Below are positions 32,879 to 42,033 of a stretch of DNA of 64,000 nt, one piece after another (within the stretch, counting starts at the first letter, position 1; the number at the start of each line of letters is the position of its first letter). The notes beneath the pieces are model-generated. The model saw only the letters and a list, made by a program, of their open reading frames with translations. It was not told the origin of the DNA and did no database searches. The DNA lies in contig NZ_JAODOO010000016.1 in NCBI RefSeq assembly GCF_025398335.1, positions 33,816 through 97,815 of the forward strand. Reading direction: 5' to 3'. Position numbers and translations under genes: made by a program. Source of the stretch: Clostridium sp. CX1 (lineage in GTDB: Bacteria; Bacillota; Clostridia; Clostridiales; Clostridiaceae).

Positions 32879-32896
32879 ACATATTTAATTTCACTA

Positions 32897-32941
32897 AGTT
32901 TGTTCCAGAAAAGATTTTACACCTTTTCTGGAACAAACTTA
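32897..32941 (+). terminator. Intrinsic terminator
   Basis: Fifteen-base arms AAGTTTGTTCCAGAA / TTCTGGAACAAACTT around a short loop. Nearly symmetrical so could act both ways; no minus-strand gene ends here. Confidence 0.8.
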
Positions 32942-33032
32942 AATTAAAATCCATGAATATTCCTTAAAGTAAGTGGAACAAATTATGTTAGATATAATCA
33001 TTAGACTAACGTAATATAGCCTAAGCTGATTT

Positions 33033-33446
33033 TTAATCTTTTTTAGCAAATAAATTCTTATACCAATAGTTGATTATATCACTTCTTTTGATTATCCCAA
33101 TAAATATTTCGTTATCGTCTACTACTGGAACGAAATTTTGGTTAATAGATAAGGTTATTAAGTCTTCAATATCAGAATTAATATAGACTGGCTTGTTATT
33201 CACCCTTCTCTCTATATCTTTTATAAAAACCTTACTTGTATCGTCAAAAGTTAGCCCAGAGGTATTCTTTAATTTCCAAAGCAAATCTCCCTCTGTCAAA
33301 GTTCCAACATATTTTCCTTTTTCATCGATAAGAGGTATAGCAGTATATCTATGATACTCCATCCTCTCCAATGCTTGTCTCATTGTTGAATTTAAACTCG
33401 CATATATTACATCATTTTTTGGTGTAAGAAAAAAAGCTATATTCAT
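33033..33446 (-). CDS. Two-CBS-domain protein
   Basis: 137 residues consisting only of two CBS domains (about 5-60: TMRQALERMEYHRYTAIPLI then GTLTEGDLLW; and about 75-130: YINSDIEDLITLSINQNFVP then GIIKRSDIINY), an adenine-nucleotide-binding regulatory module. ATG at 33446 follows AAAGGG; the upstream in-frame start at 33467 lacks a better RBS. No enzyme partner is adjacent. Confidence 0.88.
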   Translation of the reverse strand: MNIAFFLTPKNDVIYASLNSTMRQALERMEYHRYTAIPLIDEKGKYVGTLTEGDLLWKLKNTSGLTFDDTSKVFIKDIERRVNNKPVYINSDIEDLITLSINQNFVPVVDDNEIFIGIIKRSDIINYWYKNLFAKKD

Positions 33447-33573
33447 ATTATCCCTTTCTCCTAACATACTTTTCTTTAAAAACCTTATAGGTATTCTTTG
33501 TTTTTACAATAAGTTTTTATACTTTATATTCTACTCTTTAAATATAATTATAATGCTAAATATTTAATCAGTC

Positions 33574-33616
33574 AAAAAACCTGCTGATATTTAAATTTTA
33601 TAACAGCAGGTTTTTG
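33574..33616. terminator. Terminator after M24 peptidase gene
   Basis: AAAAACCTGCTG/CAGCAGGTTTTT stem; minus-strand T-run serves the peptidase gene that ends at 33622, with A/T tracts on both sides. Confidence 0.85.
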
Positions 33617-33621
33617 TCTTA

Positions 33622-34698
33622 CTATTCTACTATAATTAATTCTTTGTCATACTTATTAAGTATTTCGCATCCGTCCTCAGTTACTAAAACTAAATCCTCT
33701 ATTCTAACTCCAACTTCACCTGGTAAGTATATACCTGGTTCTACAGAGAATATCATACCTGGCTGTACTCTATCAGTATTTACTGAAGAAACATCACCAA
33801 AGTCATGAGTTTCAATACCTATTGAGTGTCCTGTTCTATGAGTAAAGAACTTTCCATATCCATGAGCTGATATATGATCTCTTGCTGCAGCATCTATATC
33901 ACAGAATCTTACTCCTGGTTTAACTATATCAATAGCTCTTCTATTAGCTTCTAGTACTATATTGTATATTTCTTTACCTTTATCTGAAGCGTATTTATAG
34001 AATACAGTTCTTGTCATATCTGAACAATAAGAATCCTTTACGCAACCTATATCTACTATTACACTATCTCCTTCTTTTACTACGGAGTTATCGCATCCAT
34101 GATGTGGGTCTGCAGCATTTGCTCCATAAGCTATAATTGGGTCAAAGGAATAACCTTCTGCACCTAACTCTTCATATATGCTTAATAATAACTGTCCCAT
34201 CTTCTTTTCAGAATGTTTTTCTGGTATTAGCTTTATCATTCTGTCTACAGCTAAATCATTTATTCTTGAAGCCTCTCTCATCAAATCTCTCTCTGCAGCA
34301 TCTTTACACATTCTAACTCTGTCTAATATTGCTGAACCATTAATAAAAGTGCTTCCTCCTTTTAGCTCCATAAGTCTTAGTAAGAAACGAGCTGGCCAGT
34401 TTTTATCAACTCCCATTGGTTTATCCTTTTCTACATATCGGGAAACGATTTCAACTGCATCCTGAGTGTCATTAAACCAAACCTTTTCAACTCCTAAGTC
34501 TTCAGTAACAGGGAATAATTCATTTATAAATAATTTATTATTACCATTTAAATTTATGTATAGTGCAAGCATTCTTTCACCAGGATGAATCCATTTTCCA
34601 GTTAGATAGAATATAGCTGCTGGATCAGAAACCAACATTTGAGGTGTATTTGCAGCTTCCATTTCTTTTAACACTTTATTAAGTCTTTCCATATTCAT
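33622..34698 (-). CDS. M24 family Xaa-Pro peptidase
   Basis: Cytosolic metalloaminopeptidase/prolidase of 358 residues. The N-terminal creatinase-type domain spans about 1-130; the pita-bread catalytic domain follows. Metal ligands are in SVIVDIGCVKD (Asp), CSDMTRTVF (Asp), HRTGHSIGIETH (His), SVEPGIY (Glu) and VRIEDL (Glu). All five are present. ATG at 34698; MERL two codons later is an alternative start. Cleaves peptides with proline at the second position or Xaa-Pro dipeptides. Monocistronic. Confidence 0.92.
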   Translation of the reverse strand: MNMERLNKVLKEMEAANTPQMLVSDPAAIFYLTGKWIHPGERMLALYINLNGNNKLFINELFPVTEDLGVEKVWFNDTQDAVEIVSRYVEKDKPMGVDKNWPARFLLRLMELKGGSTFINGSAILDRVRMCKDAAERDLMREASRINDLAVDRMIKLIPEKHSEKKMGQLLLSIYEELGAEGYSFDPIIAYGANAADPHHGCDNSVVKEGDSVIVDIGCVKDSYCSDMTRTVFYKYASDKGKEIYNIVLEANRRAIDIVKPGVRFCDIDAAARDHISAHGYGKFFTHRTGHSIGIETHDFGDVSSVNTDRVQPGMIFSVEPGIYLPGEVGVRIEDLVLVTEDGCEILNKYDKELIIVE

Positions 34699-34939
34699 AG
34701 TTTAGCTCCTCCTTTATTATGCTTAAGTCTTTGTTAACTCTTATTAAGTAAGAATTACTAGATTAAGTCTTGGAAAAATATTTTTGTTGCTTAATTAAAT
34801 ATTTTTAAGTGATTCCTTATTTATATAATATAAAAAGTTTCTAAATTTCGCAAGTTCAAATCTTAAAATTAGCAAAATTAATTTTAATTTTCAGCATATA
34901 AATAATATCTTTATGACATAAATTATTCATTTTCTTAAA

Positions 34940-34992
34940 AATATGATTAAGTAAAAACTAACTTATAATTTCTACTTAATCATACTTTTTTA
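34940..34992 (-). terminator. Terminator after APC permease gene
   Basis: Perfect 11-bp arms ATGATTAAGTA/TACTTAATCAT followed on the minus strand by ATTTTTAAG. The 34699-34939 stretch between the two units holds only A/T-rich DNA. Confidence 0.75.
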
Positions 34993-34998
34993 TACTTT

Positions 34999-36426
34999 TT
35001 ATTGTGAAATTCTTTTACTTTCCACTCTATCTTTAAACCCTGTTTTCTTAACGAAGCTGCTCCAGATTCTCAGCCCTAGTCCTACAACTACAACAGCTCC
35101 ACCTACCATTTCTATCTCATATAGTAGATTTTCCTTAAAAGTATTCATAACAGGCGCTGCTGATAACACTATTCCTAACACAGTAACTATTAGCACTAAA
35201 TATGCTAACCCAATAGCATTCTTGTTGTATTTTGACATTTCATAAGGTCTAATCTCACCTAACCTAGTCTTTCTCAATTTTATGTAGGCAGCAAATAAAA
35301 GAACATATGGAAACAATGCTGTTAAAGCAGTCATTGTAAGAAGTACGTTATATATAGCATCAACAGATGGCAGCAAATTAGTACCAAGTAATATAATACT
35401 TACTATTACCGCCTGAAGTATAACAGCGTTAACAGGTATATTCCTGTCATTAACCTTTGTCAATCTTTCTGAAAATATACCTTTCTGCACACTTCCAAAT
35501 AACATTTTTATAGGGGACGCTATATAAATTATTATAGTACCTATTACTGAGAGTGCTATTCCAAAGGCTACAATACGTATAAACCATGGACCTATTCCTA
35601 AATCTCCTGCAACTGCTGAAAGAGCCTCTAATATTCCCTGTGATGCAGTAATCTTATCGGATGGAAGTACCATAGTAATGGCTATTGATCCTAAAACATA
35701 AAGTCCTCCAACTAATGCTGCAGCTATTATAGTCGCTCTTGGAAAAGTCTTTTTAACATCTTCAACTTCTGTTACGAAATTTGCAGAAATTTCAGCACCA
35801 GCAAGTGCAAACATTATAGAGGAAATTGAAGCAAAGGAATCTGCGCTTAACTTAGGAGTTAAGGTAGCCATTGTATAGGTTGATGCTGGTCTATTCCCAA
35901 ATATAAACACCGAAATAAAGGCCATACTTATTAAAAGTATCGCCGGCACTGTAGAACCCAAAGCTCCAGCACTTGTAAAAACTTTTCCTAAGGCCATTCC
36001 TCTAGTGCTTATTAGAGATAATATCCAAAAAAGAACTAGTGATGCTATCAGTACAAATAGTTTGCTGGTAGCAAGTTCTGGTCTTCCTAATATATAGGAA
36101 ATATTAACAGTTAAAAAAGTTAGAAAAGACGAATACCAAAATATCTTGGCAGTCCAATTTAGCCAAGATACCATAAATCCCCACTTTTCACCATAAGCTT
36201 CTTTTACCCATTCATAGAGACCACCATCCCTAGGGTATGTAGCCGCTAATTCTGCACATATTAAGGCACTAGGTACAAAAAAGATAAAGGCGAAAACAAT
36301 CCATATTGGTATAGCCCCAAGCCCTAATCCGAAGCTGGAGGCAGTAGATTTTGCAATCCACCTAATTCCGAATAATGCCGATACATTCATGAAGACTAAA
36401 TCCCATAAACCAATTTTTCTTTTCAT
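34999..36426 (-). CDS. APC-family amino acid permease/antiporter
   Basis: Membrane protein of 475 residues with about twelve helices. The start KIGLWDLVFMNVSALFGIRW and AELAATYPRDGGLYEWVKEA are typical of the glutamate:GABA antiporter/APC branch (GadC and YjeM-like). FALAGAEISANFVTEVEDVKKTFPRA is the conserved central segment. No decarboxylase gene lies nearby, so it is probably a general amino-acid transporter. ATG follows GAGGTGTAG. Monocistronic. Confidence 0.88.
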   Translation of the reverse strand: MKRKIGLWDLVFMNVSALFGIRWIAKSTASSFGLGLGAIPIWIVFAFIFFVPSALICAELAATYPRDGGLYEWVKEAYGEKWGFMVSWLNWTAKIFWYSSFLTFLTVNISYILGRPELATSKLFVLIASLVLFWILSLISTRGMALGKVFTSAGALGSTVPAILLISMAFISVFIFGNRPASTYTMATLTPKLSADSFASISSIMFALAGAEISANFVTEVEDVKKTFPRATIIAAALVGGLYVLGSIAITMVLPSDKITASQGILEALSAVAGDLGIGPWFIRIVAFGIALSVIGTIIIYIASPIKMLFGSVQKGIFSERLTKVNDRNIPVNAVILQAVIVSIILLGTNLLPSVDAIYNVLLTMTALTALFPYVLLFAAYIKLRKTRLGEIRPYEMSKYNKNAIGLAYLVLIVTVLGIVLSAAPVMNTFKENLLYEIEMVGGAVVVVGLGLRIWSSFVKKTGFKDRVESKRISQ

Positions 36427-36518
36427 TTCTACACCTCTTTGAATTTGATTTAGTTGATGCAGTAATAAATTTTATCATAATAGCTAGCACATGTACACAT
36501 AGAATAAAATACCAAATA

Positions 36519-36563
36519 TAAACAAAAACCACCTTATCTTTTTCAGAATAAGGTAGTTTTTGA
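36519..36563. terminator. Bidirectional-looking terminator
   Basis: CAAAAACCACCTTAT / ATAAGGTAGTTTTTG inverted repeat. Serves the small minus-strand gene ending at 36581. Confidence 0.75.
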
Positions 36564-36580
36564 AAGTTCAACTATAAATT

Positions 36581-36808
36581 TTAATCAATTTCTGGTTCAT
36601 CTTTTTTACGATCCACTTGATCACCTTTGAGTAAGTTTTCTACATGTGTTCCGATTTCATGGCCTTTTCTATAGGATGAAAGTTTTTCCATAGGCACCTC
36701 ATCCTTATGAATATCCTTGCCTAAAAGGCTGTCAATTACTCCTTTTTTAGCTATTGGAACATCACCTACATGAATATCTTTTATATCATCTAATTCAAAT
36801 CTATCCAT
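36581..36808 (-). CDS. Small charged hypothetical protein (75 aa)
   Basis: Starts MDRFELDDIKDIHVGDVPIA, acidic/basic mixture, no cysteine or membrane segment. A weak internal repeat is visible: DIHVGDVPIAKK and DIHKDEVPMEK. ATG follows a GGGGGC RBS. Followed by its own terminator. I do not recognise it. Confidence 0.65.
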   Translation of the reverse strand: MDRFELDDIKDIHVGDVPIAKKGVIDSLLGKDIHKDEVPMEKLSSYRKGHEIGTHVENLLKGDQVDRKKDEPEID

Positions 36809-36921
36809 ATTTAAAAAGCCCCCTTATCTGTTTTTTCATTTATAGGTTATCCATGTAGATAAAAATAATGTATTTATAAATAAGATTGTTTTAAAGAATT
36901 TTCTAAAGATAATCTTCGTAA

Positions 36922-37104
36922 CTAGCTTTTTGAACAATCATATTGAGCTTTTAATAGCTTTATAAGCATATCCTCTAAATTGTCCTTTTCTTTCTCGTTA
37001 AATTTGCCTTCATTCTCATCCATAAAAAGCAATCCATACTTTAATCCTTCTGTAATTTTCTTAATTTCATCTAAAGTTAAAATCATTAAAATATTTTCTT
37101 GCAT
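36922..37104 (-). CDS. Small hypothetical protein (60 aa)
   Basis: ATG at 37104 lies six bases after GGGGGG; the ATG at 37110 abuts the RBS. The sequence MQENILMILTLDEIKKITEGL... is helical and ends with an acidic/basic stretch (KFNEKEKDNLEDMLIKLLKA). No known family. The region 37111-37394 after it holds no feature that I can support. Confidence 0.55.
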   Translation of the reverse strand: MQENILMILTLDEIKKITEGLKYGLLFMDENEGKFNEKEKDNLEDMLIKLLKAQYDCSKS

Positions 37105-37394
37105 TTCCATCCCCCCATATTTCTGTTGTGATATTGTTAAATCATATAATCCCCACAGATTCTAACCATTTGTTATAATAATTCAAGAAAATTTCAATAT
37201 AAAAAAATAGAAAAGCCAGTTTCTCACACAGTCTTTTTCATAATGCTAAATATTCTGAAAAATGTTTTTTTACTAAAGTAAAGTGTCTATAATTACCTTA
37301 CCTTAGTAATAAATTCTACTTAAATATTCCATTATTAAATCCCTAGATACTTATTTACTATTATATAAAATCCTTATCAGATAATTTACCTTAA

Positions 37395-37790
37395 TTAAAA
37401 GTTTGCTATAAAATCATAATATTCTTCAAGCATATATTCTGTGTATACTTTTTTTCCCATAAGTCTAAATACTATATCGGATTTTTTATAACCTTCTTTA
37501 TATAGTTTATAATCCTTAAAAAGCTTCTTTAACATTCCTTTATTTATTTGAAGCAAGAGCACAAGTTCATCTATACTGTAATATTCCTTGTATAATAACT
37601 GCTCTAAGCTTTTCTGCATCTGCAACTTATATTCTAAGTCTAATCTCCTATTCTTGTGAGGGCCTTCTTTTCCTCTATGATGTTCAGAACAGAGATATCT
37701 AAAATTCAATGGAAAATCCACGCCTCCTTGGCTTCTGTATACTATATGATGTTTATCCGCTTGTCTACCACAGATTTCGCACCTTAGCAA
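37395..37790 (-). CDS. HNH-motif protein with C-terminal helix-turn-helix-like part
   Basis: 131 residues. Residues 1-45 form an HNH/zinc-finger core: CEICGRQADKHHIVYRSQGG, LNFRYLCSEHH, with CxxC and CxxHH zinc ligands and the HH catalytic pair. The rest (SIDELVLLLQINKGMLKKLF, then DIVFRLMGKKVY) looks like a helix-turn-helix-type DNA-binding domain. TTG start with AGGAGGGG just upstream. Could be a small nuclease or a DNA-binding protein with an HNH fold. No phage or restriction genes are adjacent. Confidence 0.75.
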   Translation of the reverse strand: MLRCEICGRQADKHHIVYRSQGGVDFPLNFRYLCSEHHRGKEGPHKNRRLDLEYKLQMQKSLEQLLYKEYYSIDELVLLLQINKGMLKKLFKDYKLYKEGYKKSDIVFRLMGKKVYTEYMLEEYYDFIANF

Positions 37791-38015
37791 TTTTTCCCCT
37801 CCTATTATTAAAACATTAATTTATAGCTCAATTATATCACAGCTTTTGAGATATTACACATGAAAATAATTATGGAATTGGTTTAATTTAGAATATTAAA
37901 TCAAATGACAAATTCAGTACTTTATTTATAGCTTAATTTGCTTTATATGTTATAATTAAAAATAGTAATTTTAACCTAATCTTAGAACCATTAATTTAAT
38001 AAGGGGGGTTTTTAA

Positions 38016-38945
38016 ATGAGTGCTATGTTTAAGGTTATCCTTTCAATGGCTATATGGGGAAGTATTGGACTCTTCGTCAAAAATATTGATTTACCATCAA
38101 TTGAAACTGTATTTCTTCGTGCAACCATAGCTAGTATATTTCTTATAGTATATGGTTTCACGAGAAAAAGTATAAGCAAATCTAGTTCCATAGAAAATAG
38201 TCTAGAATCTCAATCTATAAATAAAAATGATGATAGAAAAAAAATCTACATCCTAATTGCCTCTGGTATAACCATGGCATTTAACTGGATGCTTTTATTT
38301 CAATCCTACAAATATACTACTATTTCAAACGCTACCTTAAGTTATTACTTTGCTCCAGTGTTTGTAATACTGTTGTCACCCTTTATCCTAAAAGAAAAAT
38401 TTACTAAATCTAAATTTTTTGCTGTAGCTGGTGCTATGCTTGGTTTATTCCTAATATTAAACAACCAAGGGGTTACTTCTAGCGCTAATTACAATCATAT
38501 TAAAGGAATTATTTTTGGGCTTATGGCTGCAGTATTTTATGCTTCAGTTGTTTTATTAAACAAGTACATAAAGGGTTTGTCCGGTTATGAAATGACTGTA
38601 GTTCAGATCTCTACCGCCGCAATAGTATTACTTCCAATTATAATATACAGAAACAATTTGCATATCTCTGGATTAAAAAGCCTAATATTTATTCTTATAG
38701 TTGGAATAGTACATACAGGAATACCTTATTTATTATACTTTTCCGCTATGAAGGATTTAAAAGCTCAAAGCATAGCTGTAGTAAGTTATATCGATCCTAT
38801 ATCCGCTGTCATCTTTGGCTTTGTATTCCTAAAAGAAACTATGACAGTATTCCAGGTAATTGGTGGTTTATTAATTTTATTCTCAACCTTTTTTGGCAGC
38901 AAAGAAAAAAAGGTCTCAGAATCCCCATCTGAAACCTCTGTATAA
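38016..38945 (+). CDS. EamA/DMT-family transporter
   Basis: Drug/metabolite transporter of 309 residues with ten predicted membrane helices in two EamA repeats: 1-145 (KVILSMAIWGSIGLFVKNI ... LGLFLILNNQG) and 160-300 (GIIFGLMAAVFYASVVLLNK ... IGGLLILFSTFFG). SYIDPISAVIFGFVFLKETM is the typical helix 9 signature. ATG follows AAGGGGGG. Substrate unknown. Monocistronic. Confidence 0.9.
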   Translation: MSAMFKVILSMAIWGSIGLFVKNIDLPSIETVFLRATIASIFLIVYGFTRKSISKSSSIENSLESQSINKNDDRKKIYILIASGITMAFNWMLLFQSYKYTTISNATLSYYFAPVFVILLSPFILKEKFTKSKFFAVAGAMLGLFLILNNQGVTSSANYNHIKGIIFGLMAAVFYASVVLLNKYIKGLSGYEMTVVQISTAAIVLLPIIIYRNNLHISGLKSLIFILIVGIVHTGIPYLLYFSAMKDLKAQSIAVVSYIDPISAVIFGFVFLKETMTVFQVIGGLLILFSTFFGSKEKKVSESPSETSV

Positions 38946-38949
38946 TTGT

Positions 38950-38983
38950 AAAACCATAGAGTTTAGAGAAACTCTATGGTTTT
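38950..38983. terminator. Terminator shared by convergent genes
   Basis: AAACCATAGAGTTT / AAACTCTATGGTTTT hairpin directly after the + strand transporter; it overlaps the last codons of the minus-strand gene. Confidence 0.8.
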
Positions 38984-40872
38984 AGATATTTAATAAATTT
39001 ATCTACTAATTCAGGGTCGAATTGAACACCACCACATTTTTTAAGTTCTTCTATGGCTTCCCTCTTACTCATGGGTTTTTTATAAGGACTATTACTTGTC
39101 ATTGCATCATAGGCATCTACAATAGATATTATCCTACATTCTATAGGAATACGTACTCCTTTCAATCCTATTGGATATCCATTCCCATCCCAAGCTTCAT
39201 GATGCTTTAGTATTAGTTCTGCGATATGCTCCAAAGCAGTAGCATGTTTTGCTATTCTATAACCTATCTCACTATGCCGTTTCAACTCCTTTTTTTCCTC
39301 ATCATTTAGCATACCAGGTTTCTGCAACAACTCACTAGACACCCCTACCTTACCAATATCACGAAATTCAGCTAAAAGCCCTATTGAGTTTATGATTTTC
39401 TTTGGCAGCCCTAAATTAGCAGCAAATCCAACGGATATCTTTTTCATTCTTTCTATATGTCCCTCTGTAACAAAATCTGTTTCCTTTAAAGCTTTTATCA
39501 TAGTTTTCATTATTGCATTTCTATTACTCTCTCTATTGTGTAACTTACATATGTACATATCATTGTCTGCTTGTTTAAAAATATCCTTCATAGACTTGAA
39601 TGTTTGTCCACTGAAAGCTATTCCCTTTGATATACTCAGATGCAGTCTATTATTGTTTTTATTGTATGTTTTTATTTCATTTTCAATTTTACTATTTAAC
39701 TCCTCTATTTCTTTTTTACTAGTATTTTTCAATACAACTACAAATTCATCTCCACCAATTCTGGCAACTATGCAATTACTGCCACATGCTTTTTTTAGAA
39801 CTTCCGTAGTAGCTATTAGTAATTCATCACCTACAAAATGACCTAGGGTATCATTAATTATTTTTAATCCATCTAAATCACAAAGAATTAACCCAAGATT
39901 TTGAGATTTTTTACTATCATGTTCATTGCTAATACTGTGGAAATAAGTCCTGTTATATACCTCTGTAAGGCTGTCGTATAAACTCATCTTTATAAGTTTT
40001 TCTTCCATTAACACTCTGTCTGTAATATTTTGAAATGTAATTACCATTCCTATACTCTTTCCACCTTCTATTTGTATTGGTGCTGCTGATATACTTATGT
40101 TATATGCTTTTTTATCTTTAGAAATCAACTGAACATTTTCTTCACTTTTAAAAGTTTTCCCTTCATTTATCACTGTCATAAGTATAAGGTCTTTTCTCTC
40201 ACTATCATCATCATAGCTTTTTCCCCATGACACATTAAATATATCAGTTAACGCACTCCCTTCAGCTTCAGTTACTGAGTGTCCAGTGAGTTCTGCAGCA
40301 GCATTATTCATAAAATTTATTTTTCCTTCTCTATCTGTAGCTATAACTCCGTCTCCAATACTAGATAGAGTTACCTTAAGCCATTCTTTTTGTTCTTTCA
40401 GTGCCTTTTCAATAACTTTCTGCTCAGTTATATCTTCGTATACAGCATATATACCTATTTGAGTATTGCTTACTATTATAGGAAAGGCTGTCATCTTTAC
40501 ATTTACTAATTGTCCATCTTTTCTTTTTCTAGTAGTTTCCCGACTTACAAAGCCACCTTGTAAAACGATTTTAGATATATCAAAAGCGTCTTTTGTCAAT
40601 TTTCTATCTGCTATTACCTCATTTATGGATTTCCCAACTACCTCATTAAGTTCATACTTAAAAATCTTTGTAAAACTCTTATTTATACTTATTATTTCAT
40701 CTTGATTATTAAGAATGGCTACTGCCTCAAAGGAATTTTCATAAAGCTGACTAAAGTATGCCATCTGAAGTTTAAATTCATTTTTTATATTGATGCAATT
40801 AAATTTCAGCTTCTTATTCTTGCTGTTCCTTTTTCTCCAACTACAAGTTATACAACTAATTTTATCTTCCAT
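38974..40872 (-). CDS. PAS-PAS-GGDEF-HD-GYP c-di-GMP signalling protein
   Basis: 632 residues, no clear membrane segment. Two PAS domains (about 38-160 and 160-290, the first with EAVAILNNQDEIISINKSF), a GGDEF domain with intact ARIGGDEFVV, and an HD-GYP domain from about 455. In the HD-GYP part the HHEAWDGNGYP and RHSEIGYRIAKH motifs are intact, but the HD dyad itself reads AEFRDIGKVG, so the metal-binding His is Arg (CGT for CAT). The phosphodiesterase half may be inactive or altered. No RBS stands out for the ATG at 40872; other starts are possible. Confidence 0.87.
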   Translation of the reverse strand: MEDKISCITCSWRKRNSKNKKLKFNCINIKNEFKLQMAYFSQLYENSFEAVAILNNQDEIISINKSFTKIFKYELNEVVGKSINEVIADRKLTKDAFDISKIVLQGGFVSRETTRKRKDGQLVNVKMTAFPIIVSNTQIGIYAVYEDITEQKVIEKALKEQKEWLKVTLSSIGDGVIATDREGKINFMNNAAAELTGHSVTEAEGSALTDIFNVSWGKSYDDDSERKDLILMTVINEGKTFKSEENVQLISKDKKAYNISISAAPIQIEGGKSIGMVITFQNITDRVLMEEKLIKMSLYDSLTEVYNRTYFHSISNEHDSKKSQNLGLILCDLDGLKIINDTLGHFVGDELLIATTEVLKKACGSNCIVARIGGDEFVVVLKNTSKKEIEELNSKIENEIKTYNKNNNRLHLSISKGIAFSGQTFKSMKDIFKQADNDMYICKLHNRESNRNAIMKTMIKALKETDFVTEGHIERMKKISVGFAANLGLPKKIINSIGLLAEFRDIGKVGVSSELLQKPGMLNDEEKKELKRHSEIGYRIAKHATALEHIAELILKHHEAWDGNGYPIGLKGVRIPIECRIISIVDAYDAMTSNSPYKKPMSKREAIEELKKCGGVQFDPELVDKFIKYLKP

Positions 40873-40942
40873 ATCCCTATCACCATATTCATAAATTCTT
40901 TTTAAATCTTAAAAATAATATATATGTACTTTTTCTTATTAA

Positions 40943-40980
40943 AAAGAACGAAATTTTTTCTCCAAAATTTCGTCCTAAAA
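40943..40980 (-). terminator. Terminator after OsmC gene
   Basis: GAACGAAATTTT/AAAATTTCGTC hairpin with a five-base loop; minus-strand tail is T-rich (TTCTTTTTAATA). Confidence 0.65.
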
Positions 40981-41031
40981 AGGTATATTAATTATTGATA
41001 TCTTATATCTTAAAACTAAAAATTAATACCG

Positions 41032-41481
41032 TTAATGTTTAGACATTGTAACTGCTTCTATCTGTAGTTTTACCGGATTATTAATGGTGTCTACTACTGG
41101 TGCCTTTTCTTGCAAAGTTTTAATTAAACTATCAATTTTTCTGGAGCTTTCATTAGTATCTAACAGTAACCTACAACTTATTCCGCTATACCCTGATCTT
41201 ACATCCTTTATTCCAAGTATACCATCAGTATCAAATTCTCCTTCCAATTCAACTGAAACGCCTTCTAAATCAATATTATGCTTTTTAGCATAGTTAATTG
41301 TTGTGATAACTTGACATCCTCCTAAAGCACAAAGTAACGCTTCCATAGGATTCATAGCATAATTTTTTTCCGGATTCTCTTCTGATTGTTGAAGAGTAAA
41401 AGTAAATCCTCTACTTTCACATTTTACTGTTGTACTGTTATATAAACTGATAGCCTTTGCTTTCAATGTTAATGGTGGCAT
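41032..41481 (-). CDS. OsmC-family protein lacking the second cysteine
   Basis: 149 residues. The OsmC fold is shown by NPMEALLCALGGCQVITTI with the first active-site Cys and by DGILGIKDVRSGYSGISCRLLLD. The second active-site region, usually CPVxxT, reads KAPVVDTI, so the peroxidatic/resolving pair is incomplete. ATG at 41481 follows GGAG eight bases upstream; the TTG two codons earlier is less likely. Function could be a thiol-related or structural role rather than peroxide reduction. Confidence 0.85.
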   Translation of the reverse strand: MPPLTLKAKAISLYNSTTVKCESRGFTFTLQQSEENPEKNYAMNPMEALLCALGGCQVITTINYAKKHNIDLEGVSVELEGEFDTDGILGIKDVRSGYSGISCRLLLDTNESSRKIDSLIKTLQEKAPVVDTINNPVKLQIEAVTMSKH

Positions 41482-41577
41482 ATTCAAATCACTCCTAGCT
41501 CATAATTAACTTTCTTAATTTATTATGAGCATTTAAATACCTTTTATTAATGCAACATATTTACAATAGTGCCACCT

Positions 41578-41688
41578 TTATTGCTTTTTATTATTTTTCA
41601 AATTTTTTACTAGGGCATAGGCCAAAAAAATAAACAATAATACAAAGGTAGGTGTGGCACCATAGTATAATATTTTATCAAAGTCCAT
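41578..41688 (-). CDS. Small single-span membrane protein (36 aa)
   Basis: ATG at 41688, RBS AAAGGGTGAG. Encodes MDFDKILYYGATPTFVLLFI ..., one membrane helix (residues about 12-29) and a basic tail KNLKNNKKQ. The longer frame to 41811 has no RBS. Resembles small membrane peptides of BhlA/holin-like or regulatory type, but nothing specific. Confidence 0.55.
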   Translation of the reverse strand: MDFDKILYYGATPTFVLLFIFLAYALVKNLKNNKKQ

Positions 41689-42033
41689 AAAACTCACCCT
41701 TTCAATTAAACTATAACTAAATTTTACTTTACAAATAAAATATTCTATATATTCCGTGAAAACCCTTTTTTTATAATAGTTATTAAAAAACTTTACTCTT
41801 AATGCTCCCATTTTAAACTATTATACTAATGTGAGTAATTTCATATACTAGTGGGTAAAATAGCTAATACTGTTTTATTCTTATAAAAATTACTTGGTAC
41901 CTATTTAACTTTTCTAAATATGTTATAATTAAGAAAGAATTTTATTAATTAAATAAAATTCTTCAAGAAGTTAACTACGTGAAACTTAAAAATCAAATAT
42001 AAAAAATTATAACTGTAAGGAGGTGGAAATAAG

